Part shown: piece after piece, positions 25,196-35,092 of the stretch
How the letters are laid out: each line of letters opens with the position of its first letter
Numbering within the stretch: the first letter of the stretch is position 1
Assembly (NCBI GenBank): GCA_963741615.1
Contig: CAVUIU010000030.1
Coordinates: forward strand, 496,001-560,000
Reading direction: 5' to 3'
DNA: 64,000 nucleotides
Origin: UBA9676 sp963741615
Lineage (GTDB): Bacteria; Actinomycetota; Actinomycetes; Streptosporangiales; Streptosporangiaceae
Notes under the pieces: generated by a model
What the model was told of the DNA's origin: nothing
Database searches by the model: none
Seen by the model: the letters and a program-made list of their open reading frames with translations, nothing else
Translations under genes and position numbers: made by a program

Positions 25196-26407
25196 GTGAC
25201 GATCCGCCTGCTGACGAACATCGGCCGCCTCTGGACCGGGTCCGAGGTGTGGAACAACGCCGCCATCCTGACCGCCGGGGACCGGATCGCCTGGGTCGGG
25301 CCCGCCGCGCAGCTGCCCCGGAGCCTGCCCGGGGTGGTGGACGACATCGTCAACGTCAACCACGTGGAGAACCTCAACGGCGGGCTGGTGACGCCGGGCC
25401 TGATCGACGCGCACACCCATCCCGTCTACGCCGGCAACCGCTGGGCCGAGCTGGCCATGAGGTCGGGCGGGTCCTCCCCGAACGAGATCGCGGCGGCCGG
25501 TGGCGGGATGGCCTCGACGGTGACGGTCACCCGCGGGACCGACCCCTGGACCCTGTGCAACGGAGTGCGGGAACGGCTGGCGACCTGGCTGCTGGGCGGG
25601 ACAACCACGATCGAGGCCAAGACCGGTTACCACCTCACCCGGGACGGCGAGCTCGCCGATGTCCGCCTGCTGCGGTCGCTGGAGGGCGAGCCCGGCATGC
25701 CCCGGGTCCATGTGACGTTCCTCGCGGCGAACGCGGTGCCACCCGAGTTCTTCGGCCGCCGTCATGACTATGTCGACGCGGTCGGCACGTGGTGCGCCGA
25801 TGCGGCCGCGGCGGGGGCCGACAGCGTGGACGTCTACTGCGAGGACGGGCGGTTCTCCGAGCGGGAGGCGCGCTGGGTCCTCGGCGCCGGCCGGGCGGCT
25901 GGCCTCCTTCCCCGGCTGCACGCGTGCGGCCAGTCGCACACCGGCGCGGCGCAGCTCGCCGCCGAAATGGGCTGCGCGTCGGCCGACCTCCTGCACGAGG
26001 CCTGCGAGGAGGATGTCTTCGCGCTGGCCAGCGCCGGCGTGGCTGCCGTCCTGTGCCCCGGCACCGCGCTGCAGGTGGCCAAGATGCCGCCGGTCCGTGC
26101 GCTGCTCGACAAGGGTGTCGCGGTCGCGCTCGGCTCCGACCACGCGCCCGGCGGCAATGGCATGACGTCCATGCCGCTGGTCATCTCGCTCGCCATCACC
26201 CACTTCGGGATGAGCGTGAGCGAGGCGCTGCGGGCTGCCACGCTGGGCGGCGCCCAGGCGCTGCGCGCTCCCGACCGGGGCGCGATGGTCCGCGGGAAGT
26301 ACGCGGACATCGTGGCGTGGGACGCGGATCACGAGGGTGCCTTCGCCTGGTCGTACGGCCTCAAGCCGCTCAAGGTCTGGCGTGGCGGCGAGCCGGTGCT
26401 GAACTGA
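25196..26407 (+). CDS. hutI: Imidazolonepropionase HutI
   Basis: 403 residues of the amidohydrolase superfamily. Metal-binding LIDAHTHPVYAGNR, substrate region GTTTIEAKTGYHL, HACGQSH for the next His ligand and VALGSDHAPGG for the catalytic Asp. It hydrolyses 4-imidazolone-5-propionate to N-formimino-glutamate, the third step of histidine breakdown. GTG 25196 has GGGGGAGGG 7 nt upstream, which decides the start over an open frame beginning at 25109. No hutU, hutH or hutC/G neighbour is present, so the pathway is split elsewhere in the genome. holA follows 117 bp later. Confidence 0.94.
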   Translation: MTIRLLTNIGRLWTGSEVWNNAAILTAGDRIAWVGPAAQLPRSLPGVVDDIVNVNHVENLNGGLVTPGLIDAHTHPVYAGNRWAELAMRSGGSSPNEIAAAGGGMASTVTVTRGTDPWTLCNGVRERLATWLLGGTTTIEAKTGYHLTRDGELADVRLLRSLEGEPGMPRVHVTFLAANAVPPEFFGRRHDYVDAVGTWCADAAAAGADSVDVYCEDGRFSEREARWVLGAGRAAGLLPRLHACGQSHTGAAQLAAEMGCASADLLHEACEEDVFALASAGVAAVLCPGTALQVAKMPPVRALLDKGVAVALGSDHAPGGNGMTSMPLVISLAITHFGMSVSEALRAATLGGAQALRAPDRGAMVRGKYADIVAWDADHEGAFAWSYGLKPLKVWRGGEPVLN

Positions 26408-26524
26408 GCCGTCCCGGCCCAGCCGCTGTTCACCCCCGTTCACCGGCACCGTCTTTTCGTGCCTAACGAGCTGCGCATCAGGATCGGTGTCTGCGCGGCA
26501 AGGCCGCCGTGGCATGCTTCAGGC

Positions 26525-27577
26525 ATGGCTTCCCCGGTCGCGGCAGGCGGCACCGCCACCAGGAGCGCGGCGGTCGCCGTGGTGGTGGGCGAAGAGGAAC
26601 TGCTCATCGAGCGGGCCGTCGCCAGGCTGGTCACGGCGGCGTCCGCGGCCATGAAGCCGGGCGGTGACCCCGCCGCCGGGGACGGCCCGCTCCCACCGGG
26701 GGCCGGCGTCCACGAGGTCGGCGGGGGTGGGCTCAGCCCCGGTGAGCTGGCATCTCTCACCGCCCCGTCCCTGTTCGGGGGCGGCTGCGTGGTGGTGGTC
26801 CGGGACGCGCACAACGCCAGCAAGGATGTCGGCGAGGAGCTGACCCGGCTGGCCGCCGATCCGCCGCCGGACGTGCGCCTGGTGGTCACCCACGCGGGCG
26901 GGGTGAAGGGCAAGGCCCTGCTGGCCAGCCTCGCCGGGACCGGGGCGCGGGTGATCGAGTGCCCCAGGGTCACCAGGGTGGCCGACCGGATGGATTTCGT
27001 GCGGGAGGAGTTCCGCGCGGCCGGCCGCACCATCGACGACGGCGGGGTGCGTGCCCTGATCGACGCGCTCGGATCCGACCTGCGGGAGATCGCTTCCGCC
27101 TGCGGGCAGCTGGCGGACGACACCACCGGCGTGATCGGCCAGCCGGTGGTCGCCAGGTACTATCGCGGCCGGGCGGAGGCGAGCGGGTTCTCGGTGGCGG
27201 ACCGGGCGGTGGAGGGACGGCTCTCCGACGCGCTCGAACTGCTCCGCTGGGCGCTCGCCGTCGGGGTGTCACCGGTGCTGATCAGCAGCGGACTCGCCCA
27301 GGGGGTGCGCCTGCTCGGCCGGGTCAGCGGCGCGCCGCGAGGCCAGGGAAGCGCCGTGCTCGCCGCCGAGGTCGGCGCCCCGCCCTGGAAGATCGACCGG
27401 GTGCGGCAGCAGTTGCGCGGGTGGGAACCCGAGGGCATCGCGCGTGCTCTCGGGGCCGTGGCAGATGCCGACGCGAAGGTCAAAGGGGAGGCGACGAGCC
27501 CCGGCTTCGCGCTGGAGGAGGCGATCAGGACCATCGTGAGCTGCCGGTCCGGGGCGCCGGCGTACAAAGGTCGCTGA
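26525..27577 (+). CDS. holA: DNA polymerase III subunit delta
   Basis: 350 residues. N-terminal AAA+-like fold VAVVVGEEELLIERAVARL (no Walker A, as expected for delta), SLFGGGCVVVVRDAHNASKD, VVTHAGGVKGKALLASL, then ALGSDLREIASACGQLAD and a helical C-terminal collar. Delta opens the beta clamp within the clamp loader. The ATG at 26525 follows CATGCT by 6 nt, so the message may be leaderless; there is no ribosome binding site. Residues ~45-75 are a Pro/Gly-rich insertion. It converges on rpsT, with a strong stem between them, the order holA/rpsT/lepA being conserved in actinobacteria. Confidence 0.92.
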   Translation: MASPVAAGGTATRSAAVAVVVGEEELLIERAVARLVTAASAAMKPGGDPAAGDGPLPPGAGVHEVGGGGLSPGELASLTAPSLFGGGCVVVVRDAHNASKDVGEELTRLAADPPPDVRLVVTHAGGVKGKALLASLAGTGARVIECPRVTRVADRMDFVREEFRAAGRTIDDGGVRALIDALGSDLREIASACGQLADDTTGVIGQPVVARYYRGRAEASGFSVADRAVEGRLSDALELLRWALAVGVSPVLISSGLAQGVRLLGRVSGAPRGQGSAVLAAEVGAPPWKIDRVRQQLRGWEPEGIARALGAVADADAKVKGEATSPGFALEEAIRTIVSCRSGAPAYKGR

Positions 27578-27581
27578 CGGG

Positions 27582-27658
27582 GCGCGGGCGGGGGTGGGCC
27601 GCCCTGCGCTCCGCCTTCGGCTCTTTATACGCTCCGGGCAACCCACCCCCGCCCGCGC
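27582..27658. terminator. Bidirectional terminator between holA and rpsT
   Basis: A perfect 17-bp GC-rich stem: GCGCGGGCGGGGGTGGG (27582-27598) and its complement (27642-27658), with a 43-nt loop that holds a short CCTTCGG element and CTCTTTATACG. It starts 4 bp after the holA stop and ends 53 bp before the rpsT stop, so it can serve both. No U-tract on either side. Confidence 0.75.
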
Positions 27659-27711
27659 TCGCCGGTGCTGGGCACCGGGCGTCAGTCAGCCCACGATGAG
27701 GTGGGTGGGAA

Positions 27712-27978
27712 TCAGGAGTGGAGCTCGGCGGCGCGCCTGGCAATGGCGGACTTGCGGTTCGCGGCCTGGTTCTTGTGGATCACGCCCTTGCTGGCGGCCT
27801 TGTCCAGGCTGCGGCAGGCGTCCCGCATGGCCACGGCCGCCGCGTCCGTGTCGCCGGCGTCGGCTGCCTCACGGAACTTGCGCACGTTGGTCTTCAGGGA
27901 CGACTTGACCGCCTTGTTGCGCAGCCTGGCCTTCTCGTTCTGCTTATTGCGCTTGATCTGGGACTTGATGTTCGCCAC
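27712..27978 (-). CDS. rpsT: 30S ribosomal protein S20
   Basis: 88 residues, exactly the family length: basic, helical, starting ANIKSQIKRNKQNEKARLRN and ending GVIHKNQAANRKSAIARRAA. It binds 16S rRNA early in 30S assembly. GTG start at 27978 with GAGGG about 10 nt upstream. Its leader contains a hairpin (28040-28060); S20 represses its own translation in E. coli, and a similar loop here is possible but unproven. Divergent from lepA. Confidence 0.97.
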   Translation of the reverse strand: MANIKSQIKRNKQNEKARLRNKAVKSSLKTNVRKFREAADAGDTDAAAVAMRDACRSLDKAASKGVIHKNQAANRKSAIARRAAELHS

Positions 27979-28344
27979 GCGGAAGCCCTCGCTTGGGATA
28001 CTGGTCTGGTCGGCGGACGCGTTCCGCGGGTGCGCGGCAGCGCCGCACGGTCAGCGGCGCGCATCCATCCCGACCACGCAGGATAGCTCACTCACGGACC
28101 TGGGCCCAAACCGGCGGCCCGGGCGCCCGGGCGCCCGGGCACCCCGGAAGGCGCGGGCACCCCGGCTGGCATGCGACCATGGACGGCGACGGCAGGCGTG
28201 ATCGACAGGCGCACCGGCGCGGCGCCCGTTCCGCTGGCCGCACCGGGGTGCGACCGCAGCGGCGTGACCGCAGCGGGCGTGACCGCACCGGACGTGACCG
28301 CGTGCCCCCGACCGACAGCCCGACTCGACCCCTGGCGGATTCCT
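27979..28344. other. Divergent control region between rpsT and lepA
   Basis: Non-coding. On the rpsT side there is a 7-bp perfect hairpin GCGCCGC/GCGGCGC (28040-28046 with 28054-28060). In the middle, GGGCGCCC units are repeated back to back (about 28118-28146), each self-complementary. On the lepA side there are about four copies of a 15-bp unit GCGTGACCGCAGCGG (28250-28304). The last is in frame with lepA, which is why the lepA frame stays open far upstream. Confidence 0.5.
28250..28304 (+). repeat. 15-bp tandem repeat upstream of lepA
   Basis: Units GCGTGACCGCAGCGG and GCGTGACCGCACCGG plus two partial copies. If translated with an upstream start it would read GVTAA/GVTAP/DVTA. More likely untranslated. 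Confidence 0.65.
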
Positions 28345-30231
<1,887 letters not shown>

Positions 30232-30241
30232 CCCTGTTCCA

Positions 30242-30280
30242 CCGGGGGGGTCCGCGCCGGCCTGGTACCTAGCCCCCCGG
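30242..30280. terminator. Convergent terminator lepA / DUF1707 gene
   Basis: CCGGGGGG (30242-30249) pairs with CCCCCCGG (30273-30280), loop 23 nt. The right arm includes the last codons of the DUF1707 gene. Serves as a plausible shared terminator. Confidence 0.55.
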
Positions 30281-30790
30281 CTGTGGGGAAATCTGGATGC
30301 TGTGGCCCGTGGCGTGGGCCGAGGAGACGGCCAGGACGACGATCCCGATGACGGCGAGCGTGGCCACGGCCAGCCCGATCCAGCCCAGGATCAGCCCTGC
30401 CAGCGCCAGCCCGGCGCCGTTCTCCCCGGTCCTGCGGATCTGGTGGCGGGCGACGTGGCCCAGCACGACCGCCGGGATCGTGGCGAGTGGCCACAGAAAC
30501 ATCTGCGCGGTGCCGCAGACGAGGGAGGCGACGGCCAGCCCGTTGGTTTTCGGCGGGGGCGGCGGGACCGGCGGCGCGGCGCCAGGCAGGTCGAGGACGA
30601 CCGCGTCGAGCTGGGCGAACGTGCTCGCGGTCATCGCCCGCTCCACCCGGGCATCGTGCTCGTCCTTGGTCAGCCGGCCTTCGGTATAGGCCTTGGCCAG
30701 CAGCTCGACCGCGCGATCGCGGTCCACCGTGGACGCGCGCATCTGCGCCCGGCCGACGCCAACCGTCCCATACCCTGATCCAGCCGTCAT
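30269..30790 (-). CDS. DUF1707 and DUF4190 domain membrane protein
   Basis: 173 residues. N-terminal DUF1707 (~17-70): STVDRDRAVELLAKAYTEGRL, then DEHDARVERAMTASTFAQLDAVVLDLP, the SHOCT-like pattern of this family. A Pro-rich linker (PPVPPPPPK) leads to a DUF4190-type double membrane region (~90-115 NGLAVASLVCGTAQM and ~130-165 ALAGLILGWIGLAVATLAVIG). Function unknown; small actinobacterial membrane proteins of this type are often cell-envelope related. ATG 30790 has GGAGGCGGCA immediately before it, a clear ribosome binding site that rules out the longer frame. Divergent from the MOSC gene. Confidence 0.82.
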   Translation of the reverse strand: MTAGSGYGTVGVGRAQMRASTVDRDRAVELLAKAYTEGRLTKDEHDARVERAMTASTFAQLDAVVLDLPGAAPPVPPPPPKTNGLAVASLVCGTAQMFLWPLATIPAVVLGHVARHQIRRTGENGAGLALAGLILGWIGLAVATLAVIGIVVLAVSSAHATGHSIQISPQPGG

Positions 30791-30917
30791 TGCCGCCTCC
30801 TGCCAGGATGGGTTTCCAGGATAACCCGCCCAGGTGGGTACTATCCCGGACGCCGCGGCACAGCGGGGGACGGTCCGCCGCCAGGAAACGGGTTCGCCCA
30901 CCGGCCGGTGGGCCGGA

Positions 30918-30923
30918 TAACGT
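30918..30923 (+). promoter_or_regulatory. -10 box TAACGT, leaderless promoter of the MOSC gene
   Basis: TAACGT followed by 7 nt and then GTG 30931. This geometry favours GTG 30931 over GTG 30922. Confidence 0.45.
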
Positions 30924-30930
30924 GCCAGAT

Positions 30931-31611
30931 GTGGCGACGGCACATGTGGTCTCGGTCAATACCGGGCGCGGGCAGGACGCGGAGTGGGCGGGCAGGCTCG
31001 GGCGCACCGCGATCGACAAGCGGGCCGTCCCCGGGCCGGTCGCGGTCGGCAGGCTCGGCCTGGCCGGTGACGAGCAGGTGGACAAGCCGGACCATGGCGG
31101 CTACGAGCAGGCGGTCTACGCCTACGCCCGGGAGGATCTGGACTGGTGGGTGGAGAGGCTGGGGCGTGAGCTTGCGAACGGGATGTTCGGTGAGAACATC
31201 ACCACCAGCGGGATCGACATCACCGGCGGCCTGATCGGGGAGGTATGGCGGATGGGCTCGGCCGTGGTCCAGGTCACCTCGCCCCGGATTCCCTGCGTCG
31301 TGTTCGCCGGCTGGATGGACGAGCGCCAGTGGGTGAAGCGGTTCGCCGATGCCGGGCGGACCGGTGCCTACCTGCGGGTGCTTGAGGAGGGGCAGGTCAG
31401 CGCCGGAGACCCGGTGGAGGTGCTGGCACGACCCGCCGACCGGATCACGGTCGCCGAGTCGGTGCGCGCCTACTACGGCGACCCGGACCTGATGCGCCGC
31501 CTGCTGCTGGTCGAGGGACGCGGCAGCAAGTGGGACGAGATCGCGCTGTCGGTGCTCGGCCGGATCACCGCGGGCCCGGGCGCGCCCGCCGCCGGCCTGC
31601 CCGGTGGCTGA
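30931..31611 (+). CDS. MOSC domain protein (YiiM-like)
   Basis: 226 residues. Opens VVSVNTGRGQDAEWAGRLGRTAI; MOSC core with GLAGDEQVDKPDHGGYEQAVYAY, the cysteine region SPRIPCVVFAGWMDERQWVKRF, and a C-terminal 3-alpha-like ESVRAYYGDPDLMRRLL. The Cys in RIPC is the residue proposed to carry sulfur in MOSC proteins, and YiiM-like members reduce N-hydroxylated compounds with electron partners. Its substrate here is unknown. The chosen GTG is 7 nt after TAACGT, suggesting a leaderless transcript; GTG 30922 is possible. hemW starts 14 bp later, so the two are probably co-transcribed. Confidence 0.85.
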   Translation: MATAHVVSVNTGRGQDAEWAGRLGRTAIDKRAVPGPVAVGRLGLAGDEQVDKPDHGGYEQAVYAYAREDLDWWVERLGRELANGMFGENITTSGIDITGGLIGEVWRMGSAVVQVTSPRIPCVVFAGWMDERQWVKRFADAGRTGAYLRVLEEGQVSAGDPVEVLARPADRITVAESVRAYYGDPDLMRRLLLVEGRGSKWDEIALSVLGRITAGPGAPAAGLPGG

Positions 31612-31625
31612 GCCGGCGCGCTGAC

Positions 31626-32852
31626 GTGCCCGGCACACCGCCGGACGGCGAGCCGGTCCCCGCCGACGGCGCCCTGCCCGCCAGTGCGGCGGCGGGCCTG
31701 GGCCGAAGGCCGTTCGGCATCTATGTGCATGTGCCCTTCTGCCGGACCCGCTGCGGCTACTGCGACTTCAACACCTACACCGCCAGCGAGCTCGGCGCGG
31801 GGGCCAGCCGGGACTCCTACGCCGGCCTGGCGGTCGCCGAGGTGCGGCTGGCCCGGCGGGTGCTCGGCGCCACCAGCCTGCCGGTGACGAGCGTGTTCTT
31901 CGGCGGGGGGACACCGACGGTGCTGCCGCCGGCTGCCCTGGCCGGGATTCTGCGGGCCATCGACGGCGAGTTCGGGCTGGCCGCCGGCGCCGAGGTGACG
32001 GTGGAGGCCAATCCCGAGACCGTCGACGAGCGGGTCCTCGCCGGACTGCGGGCCGGGGGCATGACGCGCATCTCGCTGGGCATGCAGAGCGCGGCGCCGC
32101 ACGTGCTGGCCGTGCTGGACCGGGTGCACGAGCCTGGCCGGCCGGCCCGGTGCGCGCGGTGGGCGCGGGAGGCCGGGTTCGGGCATGTCAGCCTGGACCT
32201 GATATACGGCACCCCCGGCGAGAGCGACGCCGACTGGCGGGAGTCACTGGCGGCGGCCCTGGCGGCGGGCCCCGACCATATCTCCGCCTACGCGCTGATC
32301 GTCGAGGAGGGCACCAGACTGGCGGCCCAGGTCCGCCGGGGGGAGGTGGCGGCCCCCGACGACGACGCGATGGCCGACCGCTACCTGATGGCCGACGAGG
32401 TGCTCAGCGCCCACGGGATGGACTGGTACGAGATCTCCAACTGGGCTGCCGGCGGCGGCGCCCGGTGCCGGCACAACCTGCTCTACTGGACCGGCGGGGA
32501 CTGGTGGGGGGTCGGCCCGGGCGCGCACAGCCACGTGGGTGGCACCCGGTGGTGGAACGTCCGGCACCCCGCCGCCTACGCCGCGCGCATCGCCGCCGGC
32601 CACAGCCCGGCCCAGGCCCGCGAGGTCCTGGCCGCACGGGAGCGCCGCCTGGAACGGATCCTGCTGCTGACCCGGCTTGCCGACGGCTGCCCGCTGGCTG
32701 AACTGGAGCCGGCCGGGCGGGCGGCGGCCGCGGTTGCGGTCGCGGACGGGCTCGCGGCCGGGGCCGCCCACGCGGCGGGCAGCGTGGTGCTCACGCGCCG
32801 GGGCCGCCTGCTGGCCGACGCCGTCGTCCGCGACCTGACGCCCGAGGTCTGA
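31626..32852 (+). CDS. hemW: Radical SAM heme chaperone HemW
   Basis: 408 residues. Radical SAM motif FCRTRCGYCDFNTY (C39-x3-C43-x2-C46) with Asp where true HemN oxidases have a fourth cysteine, which marks HemW rather than coproporphyrinogen oxidase. GGGTPTVLP, VEANPETV, RISLGMQS and DLIYGTPGE follow; the C-terminal HemN_C region contains ARCRHNLLYWTGGDWWGVGPGAHSH-type residues. HemW binds heme and delivers it to respiratory proteins. GTG 31626 is 14 bp after the MOSC gene. In actinobacteria this gene normally lies between lepA and hrcA, as here. Confidence 0.93.
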   Translation: MPGTPPDGEPVPADGALPASAAAGLGRRPFGIYVHVPFCRTRCGYCDFNTYTASELGAGASRDSYAGLAVAEVRLARRVLGATSLPVTSVFFGGGTPTVLPPAALAGILRAIDGEFGLAAGAEVTVEANPETVDERVLAGLRAGGMTRISLGMQSAAPHVLAVLDRVHEPGRPARCARWAREAGFGHVSLDLIYGTPGESDADWRESLAAALAAGPDHISAYALIVEEGTRLAAQVRRGEVAAPDDDAMADRYLMADEVLSAHGMDWYEISNWAAGGGARCRHNLLYWTGGDWWGVGPGAHSHVGGTRWWNVRHPAAYAARIAAGHSPAQAREVLAARERRLERILLLTRLADGCPLAELEPAGRAAAAVAVADGLAAGAAHAAGSVVLTRRGRLLADAVVRDLTPEV

Positions 32853-32878
32853 ATCGGGCCCGGCCGCTGACAGCCGGA

Positions 32879-32896
32879 TCTCCTGCCCTCAGGAGA
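32879..32896. terminator. Hairpin between hemW and the DUF4870 gene
   Basis: TCTCCTG (32879-32885) and CAGGAGA (32890-32896) form a perfect 7-bp stem with loop CCCT. It lies midway between convergent stop codons at 32852 and 32907. Confidence 0.6.
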
Positions 32897-32906
32897 CGCC
32901 CGTGGT

Positions 32907-33923
32907 CTACCGGACCATCCGCGTGCAGAGCCAGCGGGGGAACGTGTAGGTCTCACCGCGGCCCGCCGCTGTCGCCGCGCGCACCAGGAACGCCAGTGCG
33001 GTCAGCCACAGCACGGCGATCAGCGTCACCACCACGGTCAGGGCGACCTGGGGGGAATCGAAGACGAGTATCGCGCCGATGATCACGACGGACAGGTCGT
33101 ACAGGAACACGGTGAGCCAGACATTGATCGCCTGCGCCGCGTGGTCCCGGACCCAGCGCGATCCGCGTATGGCCAGCAGGTAGACGGCAAGCGGTACCAG
33201 GAAGCCGAAGATGGGCACCGTGAGGTAGGCGAGCATGGACCACTGGGCGTGCTCGGAGCCGGCCGCCGGAGCCGCGTCCGCAGGCGCCGCATCCGCGCGG
33301 ACCGCATCTACCCGGGCCGCGTCCACCGGGACCGCCTGCGCGGGCGTCTCGCCGCGGTGGACGTACTCCTCATGGCTGACCGGGGGGCTCTCCAGGACCC
33401 AGCGCCCGTCGGCGGTCTGGACCTCCGCCATGGGGGGCACCGGGCCGCCGCGGCGGTGCTCGGCCGCGGGGTACGCCTCGGCCGGGTGAGCCGGGGCTGG
33501 GCATTCCGCCGCCGGATAGCTATCGGCCGGGTAGCCGGTCGTGGGGTACCCGGCCGGGAGGTACCCGGTGGCGGGGTAGCCGGGCTGGTAGCCGGCTGCG
33601 GTCCGGTACCCGCGCTCAGGCGGGTAGTCCGGCGTGGGCGGGTACTCGTGGGTGGAGGGATAGTCGGGCATGGGCGGATAGTCCGGCATGGACGAGTGGC
33701 CGCCCGGGTGGTACGCCACCCGCGGGTAATCGGGCCAACCCGGGCGGGCGTCGTCCCGCGGGTGGCCGGTCAGGTCCGGGTAACGCTGGAGGGACCCGCC
33801 AGCCCATTCGCCGGGCGGCCCCGCTGGCCGCTGCCCACGGCCGGCTTGCCTTCCCTCCGGGGAAGGCGGCCCCTCCTGGGAGGGCGGCCATTGCTCGGCC
33901 GGCTCGGGCGGCTGGCTTGTCAT
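32907..33923 (-). CDS. DUF4870 membrane protein with long Pro/Tyr-rich N-terminal tail
   Basis: 338 residues. Residues ~1-165 are low complexity with repeats of the form PDYPP, HEYPP, GYPATGY, SYPAAE; ~165-225 hold DGRWVLESPPVSHEEYVHRGE and Ala/Asp repeats. The C-terminal ~110 residues are a three-helix membrane domain: WSMLAYLTVPIFGFLVPLAVY, DHAAQAINVWLTVFLYD, VVTLIAVLWLTALAFLV, matching DUF4870. The family has no known reaction. The tail is cytoplasmic by orientation rule. ATG 33923 has GAGGAGCC upstream and overlaps the DUF3097 stop by 4 bp (ATGA), so translation is coupled. Confidence 0.8.
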   Translation of the reverse strand: MTSQPPEPAEQWPPSQEGPPSPEGRQAGRGQRPAGPPGEWAGGSLQRYPDLTGHPRDDARPGWPDYPRVAYHPGGHSSMPDYPPMPDYPSTHEYPPTPDYPPERGYRTAAGYQPGYPATGYLPAGYPTTGYPADSYPAAECPAPAHPAEAYPAAEHRRGGPVPPMAEVQTADGRWVLESPPVSHEEYVHRGETPAQAVPVDAARVDAVRADAAPADAAPAAGSEHAQWSMLAYLTVPIFGFLVPLAVYLLAIRGSRWVRDHAAQAINVWLTVFLYDLSVVIIGAILVFDSPQVALTVVVTLIAVLWLTALAFLVRAATAAGRGETYTFPRWLCTRMVR

Positions 33924-34834
33924 GGCTCCTCTGCTGCTGTCGCTCCGTCAAACGTTAGTGACGGATCGTAGGTTCCGGGGGCGGTGACGAAATCGATCAG
34001 CTCCTCGACCGGGCCGAGCAGCGCGGGCTCCAGGTCGGTGTAACTGGTCGCGGCGCCGAGAATCCTCCTCCACCCGGCGGCGGTACCGCCGCCCCAGCCG
34101 AGGGCCAGCAGCACCCCCTCCTTCCAGGGTGTGCCCCGCGGGACGGCGGGCCAGGCACCGATGCCGAGGCTGGCCGGCTTGACCGCCTGCCAGATGTCAA
34201 CGAAGGGGTGGCCAGCAACGAGCACGTGCGGCGAGCTGACCTGGGCCGCGATGCGGCTCTCCTTGCTGCCGGCGACCAGGTGATCGACGAGGACGCCGAG
34301 CCTGCGGTGAGGGCCCGGGATGAAGCCGGCCACGATCGAGGGCAGGTGATCGATCCCGGCCAGGTACTCGACGACCACCCCCACCTCACGCAGGTCGTCT
34401 CCCCAGATCTTTTCGACCAGGTCGGCGTCGTGGCGGCCTTCCACGTAGATCCGGCTGGCCCTGGCCACCCGGGCCCGGGCAGCGGATCCCGCGGCCGGTT
34501 TCGGCGCCGGGAGGGATCCCGAGGCCGTGCGCCCAGCACCTCCCGGCCCACCCGGCTCGTCCGGCCCACCCGGCCCGCCCGGCCCGGGCCTGGCCAGCGT
34601 GACCGGCCTGCCCTCCAGCAGGAACCCGCCGCGGGTGAGCGGGAACACCCGCTGCCTGCCCCACCGGTCCTCCAGCGTCACGACATGCTTCTCGCAGTCC
34701 ACCACGGCGCCACAGAAACCGCCGCCGGCCTCCTCCACCACGAGCCCGCGGATGGCGGGCACCTGCGGGAACTCCGCGCTCCGGCGGCGTCCCGCAGCCG
34801 CTGCGAGCACGTCAGGCCCGTAGTCGCGCTCCAC
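33920..34834 (-). CDS. DUF3097 family protein
   Basis: 304 residues. Starts RDYGPDVLAAAAGRRRSAEF, then LVVEEAGGGFCGAVVDCEK and VTLEDRWGRQRVFPL (small beta domain, ~30-75), a Gly/Pro linker, then SRIYVEGRHDADLVEKIWGDDLR, VVEYLAGIDHLP and RRLGVLVDHLVAGSKESRIA, a Toprim-like pattern with the Glu of YVEGRHDA and Asp of LVDHL. These features match DUF3097, an actinobacterial family whose function is unknown; a nucleic-acid role is suggested only by the Toprim-like part. GTG 34834 has GGTGGAG upstream. Divergent from hrcA, and in an operon with the DUF4870 gene. Confidence 0.85.
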   Translation of the reverse strand: MERDYGPDVLAAAAGRRRSAEFPQVPAIRGLVVEEAGGGFCGAVVDCEKHVVTLEDRWGRQRVFPLTRGGFLLEGRPVTLARPGPGGPGGPDEPGGPGGAGRTASGSLPAPKPAAGSAARARVARASRIYVEGRHDADLVEKIWGDDLREVGVVVEYLAGIDHLPSIVAGFIPGPHRRLGVLVDHLVAGSKESRIAAQVSSPHVLVAGHPFVDIWQAVKPASLGIGAWPAVPRGTPWKEGVLLALGWGGGTAAGWRRILGAATSYTDLEPALLGPVEELIDFVTAPGTYDPSLTFDGATAAEEP

Positions 34835-35055
34835 GCCACTCCACCCGTTGCTGAGTCCGGCGGCAGTGGGGTGCTGGGCCGGCCCGGATCATGTGGCCGT
34901 CCGCCAGCGCCGGACCGCCTCGCACGAACCTATCGGATCGCCGCTGCCCAGCTACCCCACCTCGCCCGGAGCGACGCCCGACGGCCCTGGTCACAGCACT
35001 TGTCACAGCGTCAGTGTGGGTGGAACGGTGTCAGGATGCCCGGTCCGCCATAGAC

Positions 35056-35082
35056 TTGGCACTCGGGACGACAGAGTGCCAG
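35056..35082 (+). promoter_or_regulatory. CIRCE element (HrcA operator) at the hrcA promoter
   Basis: TTGGCACTC-N9-GAGTGCCAG, the CIRCE inverted repeat with G/C replacing A/T at the third position of each arm. It overlaps the end of TAGACT (35051-35056), a TANNNT -10 box with TGTCAG (35029-35034) 16 nt upstream as -35. HrcA would repress its own operon here. Confidence 0.9.
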
Positions 35083-35092
35083 AGAGGGATAC

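Noticed and set aside
24850..25416. A 188-codon minus-strand open frame before hutI
   Set aside because: It overlaps the hutI coding start antisense, has no ribosome binding site and no family resemblance.
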